A stretch of DNA of 64,000 nt from Lactiplantibacillus brownii (GCF_031085375.1 NZ_JAVCWF010000001.1:1240001-1304000); one strand, 5' to 3'. Numbered from the stretch's first letter, positions 32,424 to 42,793 are shown. The notes: generated by a model not told the origin, from the sequence alone. Made by a program: numbers and translations.

Positions 32424-32715
32424 AAAGTATTAAGGATAAAAGTTAACCTGATTGATTAACTGGTTCTCAACTAATGCCAATAATGCCGCAAGTTACTGAC
32501 GTGGCACGTGCGGATGGGTCTTCACAATTGGAACGACGATTGGCAAAATGACCTCACACTAGCGACGTGTTGACCGGTGGATACTGCTGATAATCATAAT
32601 TTCATCACATTATTTTCTTGTGCCGTTTATAGATTTAAACAAAGTTCTTGCTACGATATTAAGCAATCACCGGCGTAACCAGCCGAAATAAAAATAATGA
32701 ACAAGGATGATTAAA

Positions 32716-34302
32716 ATGGCACAAGGAATTTTACAACGGCTGTTTGGCCGTCGTCAGACTAAAAAAGCGGTGCTCATTTTAGGCAGTGGACGCTCAGGCA
32801 CGTCGGTTTTAACCAAATGTATCAATTTGATGGGAATTTCATTAGGGACTGACAATTTGCTGGCACCCAGTAAACGGATTAATCCCAAAGGGTATTTTGA
32901 AAATAAGGATATTATTAAAATTCATAAATCGTTGGGCGGAAAGTTGCGCTATCGACCATCGTATGAAGGGTATTATGATCGGCCTAAAATAAAAGGTGAT
33001 CGTGACGCCTTAACCACTTATTTACAGAATTATTTTGAAACTGAGACCTATCTAGCCGTGAAAGATCCACGAATGAACGACTACATTGAACTATGGCAAG
33101 TCGTGTTGGCTGAGATCAAAGTGGAACCGGCTGAAATTATTTTGTTGCGAAATCCGATGGACGTGGTGAGCTCCAATGAACGGGCTTGGCATCGGAACAA
33201 TACTTTGGCATTACGGCAATGGCAAGTTCGGACGCTGTTATCGCTCTGTGATACTGATCCGGACCACCGGATGTTGCTAACGTATGAGGATCTCTTTAAT
33301 GCCCCTCTGTCTAGTTTGCATCGTGTGGCCGATAATTTAGGCTTACCGTGGCCGGCTGATGAAGCGACTTTACAGGCCCAAATCAATGATTTTATTGATC
33401 CAAGTTTACAAAAAAGCGACAGTGGTGAAGCCTTGAGTGACTTTGAGGCGCGGACAGATGTCGATCCGGATGTGAAAGCCTTGTACTTGTTGGGCCGACA
33501 AGCGACCAATGATGATCAATTTTTTGCTTCTGATGAATTTGATCAAAAAATTCATGGTTTGGTTGATGACTATCTGGCTAAGTATGGTGCTTTATATCGT
33601 GATTTTAATCCCAAAATTAATAGTCGGGTGTTCTATGTGCTGGGCACTGTACCAGCCGAAGTTGACCGAGTCACGGCATTGTTAACACAGGCCGGTGTCC
33701 AAATGAGTGATGAACAGAATGCCGGTCATCAAACCGCCACGGCGATTGAGCAGCAGTTAACACGTGGGACGGTTGATCTGGCGACGTATCCACGTGATTT
33801 TGCACTGGTTGAGCAAAAGGAGCAACTCAATAACTATTTGCGCCGCAATGCGAAAAAGCAAGCTTTGTGGGGTGTTGGCGACGTTGCTTATAGCGCAATC
33901 GTTGAGATGCTGATGACCGTTAGCACCGAATTGGGTGTGGTTAGTGCCCCAATCGTGATTGCCAACGACTATGCGGCCATGACAGCGGCATCAGCACAAC
34001 AGACGGCAATACAGCAATTATTTCGAACAATCAGTGCGCTGCAAGGACAACCGTATTTGCTACTAATGGCAACCGATTTGGACCGCCCAACGACCGCTGA
34101 AAAGGTGACTGATTGGGTCAATGCGACCCACACCACGACAGATCAACCACGTGAACCCGCCTTGAAATTGGCAACGCCACTCGATTGGCCGACATTGGCA
34201 GTCGAGCTGACAAGCTTATGTCAACAGGCCACGGTATCCGAAACCAAGCAAGCGGTATTGACCAGTTTTATCAAGACGAATTATCAACAAATCATAAAAT
34301 AG
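32716..34302 (+). CDS. Sulfotransferase-family protein (PAPS-dependent type)
   Basis: A 528-residue protein. ATG 32716 is 8 bases behind AAGGA; the ATG at 32707 overlaps that site. The first 270 residues form a sulfotransferase domain: GSGRSGTS at 23-30 is the 5'-phosphosulfate loop for PAPS, and LLRNPMDVVSSNERAW carries the 3'-phosphate-binding Arg/Ser. The remaining 250 residues form an extension without recognised family. The acceptor is unknown. The next two genes make PAPS, so the donor would be produced in the same operon. Confidence 0.85.
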   Translation: MAQGILQRLFGRRQTKKAVLILGSGRSGTSVLTKCINLMGISLGTDNLLAPSKRINPKGYFENKDIIKIHKSLGGKLRYRPSYEGYYDRPKIKGDRDALTTYLQNYFETETYLAVKDPRMNDYIELWQVVLAEIKVEPAEIILLRNPMDVVSSNERAWHRNNTLALRQWQVRTLLSLCDTDPDHRMLLTYEDLFNAPLSSLHRVADNLGLPWPADEATLQAQINDFIDPSLQKSDSGEALSDFEARTDVDPDVKALYLLGRQATNDDQFFASDEFDQKIHGLVDDYLAKYGALYRDFNPKINSRVFYVLGTVPAEVDRVTALLTQAGVQMSDEQNAGHQTATAIEQQLTRGTVDLATYPRDFALVEQKEQLNNYLRRNAKKQALWGVGDVAYSAIVEMLMTVSTELGVVSAPIVIANDYAAMTAASAQQTAIQQLFRTISALQGQPYLLLMATDLDRPTTAEKVTDWVNATHTTTDQPREPALKLATPLDWPTLAVELTSLCQQATVSETKQAVLTSFIKTNYQQIIK

Positions 34303-34315
34303 ATAGGTGATTATT

Positions 34316-35485
34316 ATGGAAAAAGTATTTGGTATTACGCCGCATGGTGGCAAATTGATTAATTTGGAAGATTTTTCAGCGGCAGCTTTGACTGAAGCCG
34401 AACAATTACCAAGTTTAACGATTAACGCTTGGACGTTATCAGATTTAGAATTAATTGCCATTGGTGGGTTTAGTCCACTGACAGGATTTATGACGAGTGG
34501 TGATTATCATTCAGTCGTCAAAACGATGCACCTGCAGAATGGTGTGCTTTGGAGTGTCCCCATCACATTACCAGTTGATCAGGCCACAGCGGACACTTTT
34601 GAGCTCAATCAAAAGATTGCGCTCAAAGATAAGCATGGCGACATTTATGGCACACTCTTAGTTGAAGATAAATATCGACCAGACAAACTATTAGAGGCGC
34701 AAAACGTTTATGGCACTACTGAGACCGCACACCCAGGTGTTAAGCGATTATTTGAAACTGGCGACGTGTATTTAGGCGGGCACATTAAGTTGCTGAAACA
34801 GCCTAGCCATGGTGATTTTAGTGATTATTATTTAGAACCCATTGCCACCCGTCAACTATTTCACGATTTGGGTTGGCAAACGATCGTTGGGTTTCAAACA
34901 CGTAATCCCATTCATCGAGCCCACGAATATATTCAAAAATTAGCCTTAGAAAATGTTGACGGACTCTTTTTGAATCCTTTAGTGGGTGAAACGAAAGCCG
35001 ATGATATTCCAGCAACCGTGCGGATGGCCAGTTATCAGACCATTTTGAAATATTATTATCCACAGGACCGTGTCCGCTTAGTCATTTATCCAGCAGCGAT
35101 GCGGTATGCTGGGCCAAAAGAAGCCATCCTACATGCCATTGTCCGGAAAAATTATGGCTGTACCGATTTTATTGTCGGCCGTGATCATGCTGGCGTTGGC
35201 GACTATTATGGCACCTATGAAGCACAGGAACTGATTACTTCCGTGGAATCAGAACTTGGCATGCACTTTTTTAAATTCGACAATGCCTTTTATTGTAAAA
35301 AATGTGAAGCGATGGCGACGAGTAAAACTTGCCCACACAGTGACGCAGATCATATTTCATTAAGCGGGACCAAGGTGCGACAACTATTAAGTGCTGGCGT
35401 GGTCCCACCGAAAGAAGTTTCTCGTCCAGAAGTCGCTCAAGTCTTGATCGATGGCTTAAAAAAACAACGCACGCTGGGGGTGTAA
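34316..35485 (+). CDS. sat: ATP sulfurylase (sulfate adenylyltransferase)
   Basis: A 389-residue enzyme that makes adenosine 5'-phosphosulfate from ATP and sulfate. The motifs [12 protein letters not shown] (nucleotide-binding R-N-P and H-x-x-H), [12 protein letters not shown] and the Zn-type Cys cluster [16 protein letters not shown] are present, and the end SGTKVRQLL is typical. ATG 34316 fits the GGTGA ribosome site better than GTG 34307. It lies between the sulfotransferase and APS kinase genes in one operon. Confidence 0.95.
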   Translation: MEKVFGITPHGGKLINLEDFSAAALTEAEQLPSLTINAWTLSDLELIAIGGFSPLTGFMTSGDYHSVVKTMHLQNGVLWSVPITLPVDQATADTFELNQKIALKDKHGDIYGTLLVEDKYRPDKLLEAQNVYGTTETAHPGVKRLFETGDVYLGGHIKLLKQPSHGDFSDYYLEPIATRQLFHDLGWQTIVGFQTRNPIHRAHEYIQKLALENVDGLFLNPLVGETKADDIPATVRMASYQTILKYYYPQDRVRLVIYPAAMRYAGPKEAILHAIVRKNYGCTDFIVGRDHAGVGDYYGTYEAQELITSVESELGMHFFKFDNAFYCKKCEAMATSKTCPHSDADHISLSGTKVRQLLSAGVVPPKEVSRPEVAQVLIDGLKKQRTLGV

Positions 35486-35487
35486 GG

Positions 35488-36114
35488 ATGATTAAATCTC
35501 AGAATATTACTTGGCAGCCGACAAAAGTGACCAAGGCGGCACGGCAAAATTTATTGGGACATAAGCCTGCCGTTTTATGGTTCACCGGGTTGTCTGGTTC
35601 AGGAAAGTCAACGATTGCGATGGCTGTCGAAAAACGACTCTTTGAAAGGGGCCTCAATAGTTATGTCCTCGATGGTGATAATATTCGGTTTGGCCTTAAT
35701 CAGAATTTAGGTTTTACGGCCACCGACCGTCAAGAAAACATTCGGCGAATTGGCGAAGTTGCTAAGTTATTCGTGGATGCCGGGACGATTACCTTAACTG
35801 CCTTTATTTCCCCGTATCGTGCTGATCGTGATCAGGTACGTGCGCTACTGGCAGCCGATGAATTTATCGAAGTCTTCGTTGACACCCCCTTGGCCGTCTG
35901 CGAGCAACGGGATGTAAAACAGCTGTATGCCAAAGCACGCCGGGGCGAAATCAAAGGCTTTACGGGGGTCGATGCCCCTTATGAAGCCCCATTAAAACCG
36001 GAGCTAACGATTGATACCTCCCAACAATCGTTAGCTCAATCTGTTGATCAGATTATTGATTATTTGCAGGCCAAGCAGTATATTACAGCCGCCAATGCCG
36101 AGTCACAACTGTAA
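35488..36114 (+). CDS. cysC: Adenylylsulfate (APS) kinase
   Basis: A 208-residue kinase that phosphorylates APS to PAPS. The Walker A motif GLSGSGKST is at 34-42, [10 protein letters not shown] and [13 protein letters not shown] follow in the normal order, and [10 protein letters not shown] plus [11 protein letters not shown] complete the family set. Starts three bases after sat. No PAPS reductase or sulfite reductase gene lies near, which points to PAPS use by the sulfotransferase. Confidence 0.96.
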   Translation: MIKSQNITWQPTKVTKAARQNLLGHKPAVLWFTGLSGSGKSTIAMAVEKRLFERGLNSYVLDGDNIRFGLNQNLGFTATDRQENIRRIGEVAKLFVDAGTITLTAFISPYRADRDQVRALLAADEFIEVFVDTPLAVCEQRDVKQLYAKARRGEIKGFTGVDAPYEAPLKPELTIDTSQQSLAQSVDQIIDYLQAKQYITAANAESQL

Positions 36115-36282
36115 TCAATCAGAGCCCCGTCAATAAGACCATTTAAATCACGCTGCCTGCAATAAAGGCGACGGTTTGAATGGTTTTTGTCAGCTAGTTG
36201 CGTTGTAATAGCGTATGCTAGCAAGGGTCAAGAAAGAATCAGGCCTAATGAAACTAATTTTTATTGGAGGGAAGGTTGGCAA

Positions 36283-38028
36283 ATGCGTAAAAAAGGACTT
36301 CTGACCACGCTCATATTAGTGGTTTTGATTGCGATTGGCGGTGTTTACGGGTATCAGCATCACCAAAATGCAACGACGAGTAGCACCAGTACCACAACTA
36401 GCAACGTTCGTTCGGCTGCGGCCACAAAAAAAGATATTAACACGCGATTAGTGAAGACCGAAATCGAGGCACAAAGCTCAGTCACGACGACCTTGAAAAA
36501 GGCGGTAGCGGATACAAGTCTTAATTTGGACAAAATGTACACCAAAGTTGATCCCTATGGGGTTTCGCCGCTATCCGCAGTTGCAATTTTTCACACGACT
36601 AAAGCTGCAAAAGTGAGCTATACGGTCGTTGGTAAAAGTAAAGGAACTTCGATTACTAACACAGAGAGCAAGTATGGGACAAGCCATAATTTAACAATCT
36701 TAGGCTTATATGCCGATTATAATAATACGGTGAATTTAAAGGTGACTTATAAAGATGGCACAACGACCACCAAGACGATTCATCTGAAAACCGCTAAGCT
36801 ACCTACATCTTTGGCGAGTGTGAAAATCAATGTCACGAAGTCGAATAAGAATAAAATGGCGTTAGGAACAGGAAATTCTAAATTAACGTTTATGGTACGA
36901 ACGACTATTTCGGGGACCAATCAAGCTAAAAATTATAGTTTTGGGATTGATGCCGATGGCGCTATTCGTTGGTATACTACCAAGCCAACGTCGCATATAT
37001 TTAAGCAATTAACTAATGGTCATTTATTGATTTGGACTAAGTCTAAAAATAGTCATTCTTATTTCGATGAATTAGTCGAAATGGATTACACTGGGAAAGT
37101 CTATAAAACCTACAAATTTAATCATAAATCGTGGGGGAAGGCGAAAGGGTCCAAAAAGCAAAACCATAATCAAGTTCATCATGATGTGACAGAGTTACCC
37201 AATGGTGATTTGATTGCCACCGTCTCGGATGGTGGTCGGACTTATGTGGAAGACACGATGATCGTGATTTCACATAAAACCGGGAAGATTACCAAAGTAA
37301 TTAATATGAAGAACTTGTTACCAACTAAATTTTATACGCAGTATCATGCCACTAGTTCGAGCAAATATATGGGTAAGCGTGACTGGTTCCACCAAAACTC
37401 GATTTATTATGATAAAACGGACGATAGTTTGATTATTTCTAGTCGTAATCAGAATTTAGTGATGAAAATCGATTACAAGACGGAAAAAATCAAGTGGATC
37501 CTTTCTAGTAAAAAGCGGTCCGCTTGGCCGAAGTCCTATCGTAAGTATCTGCTGAAAGCGACTGGCAAAATTTCCTGGCCAGGTGGGCAACATGCCGCAA
37601 TTGTTGATCCGTCAAGCTTGGGCCAGAAAAATTCATTGAATGTGCTGATCTTTAACAATAATATTGCGGTCGGTGAGACCAAGTCCGCGTTGAAGAAATC
37701 CTCTGGCAAGTATTCTGAGGGGGTCGAGTACAAAATTAATGAGAAGACCAAGACGATTAAGCAAGTGAGCGCGTATGGTAAATCGCTTGGTAAAGCCAAT
37801 TTTGCCAATATCATTGGGTCAAATCGTTATTTGAGTGCGGCCAATCGCCTGATCGACTTTGGCTGGCTCGACGGTGGGAAAGCTGCCAATGTGATCGAAT
37901 ACGATACGAAGACGAAAGAACAAGTCTTTAATGTCAAATTGACCAATTTAGGTTCTGGTGGCTATGTGTACCGCTCTGAACGGTTCTCACTCTATCCAAC
38001 AAAACATCGTTATGGCATTAATGAATAG
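36283..38028 (+). CDS. Extracytoplasmic arylsulfate sulfotransferase (ASST family)
   Basis: A 581-residue protein. ATG 36283 is 8 bases behind GGAGGGAAGG and starts a signal anchor (MRKKGLLTTLILVVLIAIGG), so the enzyme acts outside. After a Thr/Ser-rich linker the ASST core contains VHHDVTELPNGDLIA (His 299-300) and DWFHQNSIYYDKTDDSLIIS, in which His 370 is at the position of the catalytic His of AssT. These enzymes move sulfate between phenols and need no PAPS. It is separated from cysC by 168 bases. The natural donor and acceptor are unknown. Confidence 0.87.
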   Translation: MRKKGLLTTLILVVLIAIGGVYGYQHHQNATTSSTSTTTSNVRSAAATKKDINTRLVKTEIEAQSSVTTTLKKAVADTSLNLDKMYTKVDPYGVSPLSAVAIFHTTKAAKVSYTVVGKSKGTSITNTESKYGTSHNLTILGLYADYNNTVNLKVTYKDGTTTTKTIHLKTAKLPTSLASVKINVTKSNKNKMALGTGNSKLTFMVRTTISGTNQAKNYSFGIDADGAIRWYTTKPTSHIFKQLTNGHLLIWTKSKNSHSYFDELVEMDYTGKVYKTYKFNHKSWGKAKGSKKQNHNQVHHDVTELPNGDLIATVSDGGRTYVEDTMIVISHKTGKITKVINMKNLLPTKFYTQYHATSSSKYMGKRDWFHQNSIYYDKTDDSLIISSRNQNLVMKIDYKTEKIKWILSSKKRSAWPKSYRKYLLKATGKISWPGGQHAAIVDPSSLGQKNSLNVLIFNNNIAVGETKSALKKSSGKYSEGVEYKINEKTKTIKQVSAYGKSLGKANFANIIGSNRYLSAANRLIDFGWLDGGKAANVIEYDTKTKEQVFNVKLTNLGSGGYVYRSERFSLYPTKHRYGINE

Positions 38029-38042
38029 GAAGCCGTTAAACA

Positions 38043-38075
38043 AGGCGTCCGGGAGCTAATCCTGGACGCCTTTTT
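38043..38075 (+). terminator. Rho-independent terminator
   Basis: AGGCGTCC (38043-38050) pairs with GGACGCCT (38064-38071), followed by TTTT. Confidence 0.85.
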
Positions 38076-38306
38076 GTCTGGAAAAAGTGGCTTGACCAAC
38101 CCTTTCGTTAAACAATTTCAACCAATGTTAACAAACTGGTCATAATTGCCATTTCTTAATGATTGATTGCTGAATTATTTCACACCGTGTCACTAATTTA
38201 GTCACATGATAAGGTTAAACTTAAACCTAAGTTGACTAAGCAAGGATTTGCCGGATTGATGTGTGCAAACTTGAAGCAGTAGATTTTAGTATTGGAGTGA
38301 AAGCGT

Positions 38307-40082
38307 ATGACCGTCCAAATTGCAGTAGTTTTAGTGACGTTGCTCGTCACCTTCGTTTTGATGGCGATGGAAATTACGACCCCCAATGCAGTGATTCTGT
38401 GTGCGTTGAGCTTTTTGATGTTTGTGGGCATTTTGTCGCCGGCAGACGCCTTGGCCGGATTTGCGAATGATGGCCTAGCGACAATTGCCTTAATGTATAT
38501 CGTGGCGTATGCAATTGCTAAAAGTAACTTGATCACGCGGTTATTCAATCAGATCTTAGGCAATGGGAAAAACGAACGCTTTTCATTGTTAAAACTTTTG
38601 GCAACGGTTAGTTTGATTTCGCCATTTATGAATAATACCCCAATTGTCTCGACACTAACGCCGATGGTTCAACGTTGGTGCAAGCAAAAGGGATTAGCCA
38701 TTTCGAAATTTTTGATCCCGTTGTCATATGCCACAATCTTGAGTGGCTTATTGACTGTCTTAGGGACGTCCACAAATTTGGTGGCGCAAGGATTATTATC
38801 AAAATATCATTTAAAACAATTTGGGCTCTTTGATTTAGCAGTTGTTGGGATACCGATCACGATCGTGGGGCTCGTTTATTTGCTCACGGTCGGTTATAAA
38901 TTATTGCCCACTTATCACGGGAGTTCAGTGGATGAGATCATGGCGGAACCGGATGATTATTTAATTGAAATGTCGATTGGTCCGGAGTTTGATTATTTGA
39001 ATCGCACGGTCGCGGAGGCGAAATTACAGCATTTACAAAATGTTTTTCTGGCGGCCATCAATCGTCGCGGTCAAGCCATCGTGCCGGTGACGGATGGGAC
39101 GATTTTGAGATTAGGCGACCGACTGTACTTTACGGGTTCAGTTGATTGTATCCAAGAGCTGTTGCAAATTAAAGGTTTGATTCCAAGCACTGAAAAAATT
39201 AATATGGCGGATGTCACTAACGAACGAGCGCGCTTAGTAGAAATTTCGATTCCAGACACTTCGAGCTTGATTAATCAAACCATCAAGTCATCTCAGTTTC
39301 GCAGTGTCTATGGCAGCGTAATCGTGGCGATTCACCGTAATTCGGTGCGATTACATGATCAAATTGGCCGGATTGCGCTAAAGGGCGGCGACAACATTGT
39401 GGCGATTACCAACAGTGAACCCGCGCAGTTAGAAGCAATGCCGGACTTACACGTCTTTAATGTTCAAACGGTGCAGTCCAATCGTAAAAGTTATAAAGAT
39501 TTTTTACCAATTTTATTATTGGTGGCGACAATTTTGATTTCAACCTTGGGAATTGTTGATCTGTTTGTTGGTTTAGCGGCAACTTGTGTGTTACTTTTTG
39601 TGACAAAATGTGTCAGCATTAGTGATATCGTCAAGGCTGTCGATATGAATGTCTTATTCTTAGTTGCAAGCAGTTATGGGCTCGGTTTGGCCATGTCCAA
39701 TGTTGGTGCGGACAAATTCATCGCAAAATTGATGGTGACGGTTGCCGGAACTTCGGCGCCATTAATCTACATGTTTCTGCTCTATTTTATAACGAATTTT
39801 TTAACGGCGATTTTATCGAATGCTGCGGCCATCTCGCTAATGTTTCCCATCGTGATTTCAGCGGCAAAAATCGTCAATTTACCGGTGATGATGTTGGTCA
39901 TGTTGATTACGATTGCGGCGACGGCTGACTTTTCAACGCCAATTGGTTATCAAACCAATCTGATTGTCTATGGTCCCGGTCATTATAAGTTTACGGATTA
40001 TTTTAAAGTAGGGATTCCACTCAACCTGATTTGTATGGTGATCTGTGTGTTTGTGACCTATTACGTTTATATCGTGGCTTAA
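38307..40082 (+). CDS. SLC13/SAC1-type permease with TrkA-C domains, likely for sulfate
   Basis: A 591-residue membrane protein. Membrane helices fill residues 1-200 and 395-590; between them lie two TrkA-C (RCK_C) domains (about 215-290 and 305-375, e.g. DGTILRLGDRLYFTGS and GRIALKGGDNIVAITN). MNNTPIVSTLTPMV and the GTSTNLVAQGLL motif are the substrate and sodium-site motifs of SLC13/DASS-type carriers. This layout is that of SAC1/SLT sulfate permeases. Placement after the sulfation genes supports sulfate as substrate, by inference. Confidence 0.85.
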   Translation: MTVQIAVVLVTLLVTFVLMAMEITTPNAVILCALSFLMFVGILSPADALAGFANDGLATIALMYIVAYAIAKSNLITRLFNQILGNGKNERFSLLKLLATVSLISPFMNNTPIVSTLTPMVQRWCKQKGLAISKFLIPLSYATILSGLLTVLGTSTNLVAQGLLSKYHLKQFGLFDLAVVGIPITIVGLVYLLTVGYKLLPTYHGSSVDEIMAEPDDYLIEMSIGPEFDYLNRTVAEAKLQHLQNVFLAAINRRGQAIVPVTDGTILRLGDRLYFTGSVDCIQELLQIKGLIPSTEKINMADVTNERARLVEISIPDTSSLINQTIKSSQFRSVYGSVIVAIHRNSVRLHDQIGRIALKGGDNIVAITNSEPAQLEAMPDLHVFNVQTVQSNRKSYKDFLPILLLVATILISTLGIVDLFVGLAATCVLLFVTKCVSISDIVKAVDMNVLFLVASSYGLGLAMSNVGADKFIAKLMVTVAGTSAPLIYMFLLYFITNFLTAILSNAAAISLMFPIVISAAKIVNLPVMMLVMLITIAATADFSTPIGYQTNLIVYGPGHYKFTDYFKVGIPLNLICMVICVFVTYYVYIVA

Positions 40083-40396
40083 ATTAAAATCCTTCACCTT
40101 GAACTAATCGCTGAAATTAAGCGGCTAGCTCGGGGCTTTTTTAGCTATTTTGAACCGATTTCGACAAATGAGTGAGACCGTTCCTGGCCCAAAAGTGGCG
40201 TTGTCGTTTCCAGACGATAGGTATCAATCGTCCTTGAATTCACTTCATAAGATTACAAAATAATTACTTTTGTAATCTGGGGTAAATCACTAGTATTGCA
40301 GTGGTAAAGTTGTTATACTAACAAAGTTTGCTTGGGAGCTGACGGGAAAGAAAACGGTTACCAAGCCATATTTTAATAAACGAAAGGAGCGTAAAA
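40083..40396. other. 314-base gap before the MATE gene
   Basis: No gene. It holds a possible weak terminator (GCTAGCTCGGGGC followed by T6 at 40136-40141), the perfect inverted repeat at 40250-40278 and a TATACT at 40314-40319 that could be the -10 of the exporter gene. Confidence 0.5.
40250..40278. promoter_or_regulatory. Perfect 11-base inverted repeat, candidate operator
   Basis: AGATTACAAAA (40250-40260) and TTTTGTAATCT (40268-40278) are separated by seven bases. It lies about 120 bases before the MATE gene and just upstream of its probable promoter. No regulator gene is adjacent. Confidence 0.5.
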
Positions 40397-41788
40397 ATGA
40401 ATGATTTAACGAAGGGGAAACCGTTAAAACTAATTTTTTGGTTTACGATTCCATTACTTATCGGAAATATTTTTCAACAATTTTATAGCTTATCAGATAC
40501 ATTAATTGTCGGCCAGACGTTAGGCGTTAAAGCCCTAGCTGCCGTCGGATCTACTGGGAGTGTCCAATTCTTAATTATTGGCTTTGCCCAAGGCTTGACG
40601 GCTGGGTTGTCGATTTTAACGGCCCAACACTATGGTGCTAAAGATTTTAAGGGTGTACGCCGAAGTTTTGCCATCAGTATCGTTGTCAGTTTGATTGTGG
40701 GCATTATTTTAACAATCGTGTCACTGATTTTTGTCGATCATATTTTAGTTTTAATGCAAACACCGAAAGATATTATTGCGGATGCGCGAACCTTTTTACA
40801 GATCATGTTGGGTGGCATGCTAGCGCCGATAGCGTTTAACTTACTTTCCAACATCATTCGTGCGCTCGGAGACAGTCGGACGCCCTTATGGTTCCTGATT
40901 ATCAGTTCGTTGATCAATATTGGTTTGGAATTACTATTTATTTTGGGCTTCCATTGGGGCATTGCCGGGGCTGGCTGGGCGACTATTTTAGCGCAGCTCA
41001 TTGCAACCTTGATGTGTGTGGTCTATATCGTTGCCCGAGTCCCAATTCTGCACATTGGTCGGCGTCACTTTAAGTTACGTTTGCCAGAAGTTAGTGCCCA
41101 TTTGAAGGTCGGTTTGCCGATGGCGTTTCAAATGTCAATTATTGCCATTGGGACGATCGTGCTCCAAGCAGCGTTAAACAGTTTGGGGACGAATTCAGTG
41201 GCCGCGACGACTGCTGCTCAAAAGATTGACCAAGTTGCCACTCAGCCGTTGATGTCCTTTGGCGTCACCATGGCCACCTTTGCTGCCCAGAATTTTGGCG
41301 CTCATCAATATGACCGTATCGTCAAAGGGGTCAAACAGACCATGTGGCTTTCAGGCAGTTTCAGTGTTGCCGCTGGGTTGATTGAGATCATTTGGGGAAA
41401 GCAACTCGTCGGACTATTCGTGGGTCATCAGGATATGGCGGTCTTAAACCTCTCCCAAACGTATTTTAATGTGATTGGGAGCACGTACATCTTGCTTTCG
41501 ATGTTGTTTATTATGCGGAACACGTTACAAGGCTTAGGCCGTTCCGCAATTCCAACTTTGGCTGGGGCCGCAGAACTATTCATGCGAGTCTTTGCTGCGC
41601 TGATTATGGTCCGGTTATTGGGCTATCCAGGGGCTTGTTCGTCAGAACCCTTAGCTTGGTTAGGGTCGGTAGCGGTTTTGTTGCCAGCTTACTTAAAAGC
41701 GGTTCGCGAATTACGTCATTTGGCACGCTCAGAACGGCACAATCAAGAAGAAACAGCGCCAGTCATGGAAGCATCCGTAAAAAATTAA
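40397..41788 (+). CDS. MATE-family multidrug exporter
   Basis: A 463-residue protein with about twelve membrane helices. The N-terminal KLIFWFTIPLLIGNIFQQFY and DTLIVGQTLGVKALAAVGST are the family signature, and QNFGAHQYDRIVKG in the second half is its repeat. Such carriers export cationic drugs in exchange for sodium or protons. AAAGGAG is well spaced before ATG. Substrate unknown. Confidence 0.94.
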   Translation: MNDLTKGKPLKLIFWFTIPLLIGNIFQQFYSLSDTLIVGQTLGVKALAAVGSTGSVQFLIIGFAQGLTAGLSILTAQHYGAKDFKGVRRSFAISIVVSLIVGIILTIVSLIFVDHILVLMQTPKDIIADARTFLQIMLGGMLAPIAFNLLSNIIRALGDSRTPLWFLIISSLINIGLELLFILGFHWGIAGAGWATILAQLIATLMCVVYIVARVPILHIGRRHFKLRLPEVSAHLKVGLPMAFQMSIIAIGTIVLQAALNSLGTNSVAATTAAQKIDQVATQPLMSFGVTMATFAAQNFGAHQYDRIVKGVKQTMWLSGSFSVAAGLIEIIWGKQLVGLFVGHQDMAVLNLSQTYFNVIGSTYILLSMLFIMRNTLQGLGRSAIPTLAGAAELFMRVFAALIMVRLLGYPGACSSEPLAWLGSVAVLLPAYLKAVRELRHLARSERHNQEETAPVMEASVKN

Positions 41789-41857
41789 TATTTTTGCTTG
41801 CAACTAAGGCAGTTATTTGATAATATTTGTTATCAATTTGAATGAAGGAGTTTTCTA

Positions 41858-42103
41858 ATGGCGGTAGAATTAAAAATTGGCGATTACGTCCAAGGTAAAA
41901 AGTTTGCTTCACTTGAACACGATTTTAAGGGTGAAATTGAAAAAGTATATGAAAACTCAGTTTTAATCTTAATCAAGGAATACACGAAATCTGATGAACC
42001 AATTGTTAATGAATATAATCATCGTGCCGTGGTCCGTAAAGGGGACGTCAAGATGATTAAAGCGGGACCAGCACCAGTTGAGGTTCCTGAACCAGAAGCT
42101 TAA
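41858..42103 (+). CDS. DUF2187-type small protein
   Basis: An 81-residue acidic protein: GDYVQGKKFASLEHDFKG, then KVYENSVLILI and YNHRAVVRKGDVKMI. This is the DUF2187 pattern, a small SH3-like beta barrel common in Lactobacillales, with unknown function. Ends with a Pro/Glu-rich tail. ATG is preceded by AAGGAG. Confidence 0.85.
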   Translation: MAVELKIGDYVQGKKFASLEHDFKGEIEKVYENSVLILIKEYTKSDEPIVNEYNHRAVVRKGDVKMIKAGPAPVEVPEPEA

Positions 42104-42119
42104 TTTTTTCAATTTAGCG

Positions 42120-42148
42120 ATGACAAGGCAGAAAATATATGCTATACT
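42120..42148 (+). promoter_or_regulatory. tRNA-Gly promoter
   Basis: ATGACA (42120-42125), 17-base spacer, TATACT (42143-42148), ending 16 bases before the mature tRNA. Confidence 0.75.
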
Positions 42149-42164
42149 ATTTTCTGTTGTCAAT

Positions 42165-42235
42165 GCGGGTGTAGTTTAGTGGTAAAATACAAGCTTCCCA
42201 AGCTTGAGTCGCGAGTCCGATTCTCGTCACCCGCT
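42165..42235 (+). tRNA. tRNA-Gly (CCC)
   Basis: Acceptor stem GCGGGTG/CACCCGC, anticodon stem around TTCCCAA (anticodon CCC), T arm GCGAGTCCGATTCTCGT, discriminator T, no encoded CCA. Confidence 0.94.
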
Positions 42236-42253
42236 TAAAATCCATCTCGGCCG

Positions 42254-42288
42254 ACTAGTAACTTGGAAATCAGGTTGCTAGTTTTTTT
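42254..42288 (+). terminator. tRNA-Gly terminator
   Basis: ACTAGTAAC (42254-42262) pairs with GGTTGCTAGT (42273-42282) with one wobble/bulge, followed by seven T. Confidence 0.78.
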
Positions 42289-42343
42289 ATATCATTTTTT
42301 TGAAGTCGGTCCAGCGTGGCTACTAGCTGATTGGAGGACTATG

Positions 42344-42793
42344 ATGAAATTTGAAAGCTATCAATTTGACGACTTAACACCACGTCAAATTTATGAAATC
42401 TATCACTTGCGAGTGGCAATTTTTGTTGTCGAACAAAGTTGTGCGTACCAAGAAGTTGATGAGACGGATTTGTCGGCCAGACACTTACTCGGAACGGATG
42501 CCAACGGTCAGTTAGTTGCTTATGCACGACTGATGCAAGAACCGCAGCAACAGGCGCGTTTTGGCCGGATCATCGTGCGTAAAACTGCTCGTGGCGCCGG
42601 TAATGGTCAAGCGCTTATCAGAGCGGCCATCCACCAAATTCGTTGCTTGTGGCCAGCCACCACGCAAATCAACATTCAAGCACAGCATTATTTGGATCGT
42701 TTTTATCGGTCATTTGGTTTTGTGCCGGTCTCAGCAGTTTATTTAGAAGATGGCATTCCGCATCAAGATATGATCCTAAAAATTAATGATTGA
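42344..42793 (+). CDS. GNAT acetyltransferase, ElaA-like
   Basis: A 149-residue GNAT enzyme. ATG 42344 is preferred because GGAGG is 6 bases upstream, whereas ATG 42341 is too close. IYEIYHLRVAIFVVEQSCAY and QEVDETDLSARHLLG are the ElaA-type start; FGRIIVRKTARGAGNGQALI is the acetyl-CoA-binding loop; FYRSFGFVPVS and DGIPHQDM finish the family pattern. Acceptor unknown. Confidence 0.9.
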   Translation: MKFESYQFDDLTPRQIYEIYHLRVAIFVVEQSCAYQEVDETDLSARHLLGTDANGQLVAYARLMQEPQQQARFGRIIVRKTARGAGNGQALIRAAIHQIRCLWPATTQINIQAQHYLDRFYRSFGFVPVSAVYLEDGIPHQDMILKIND

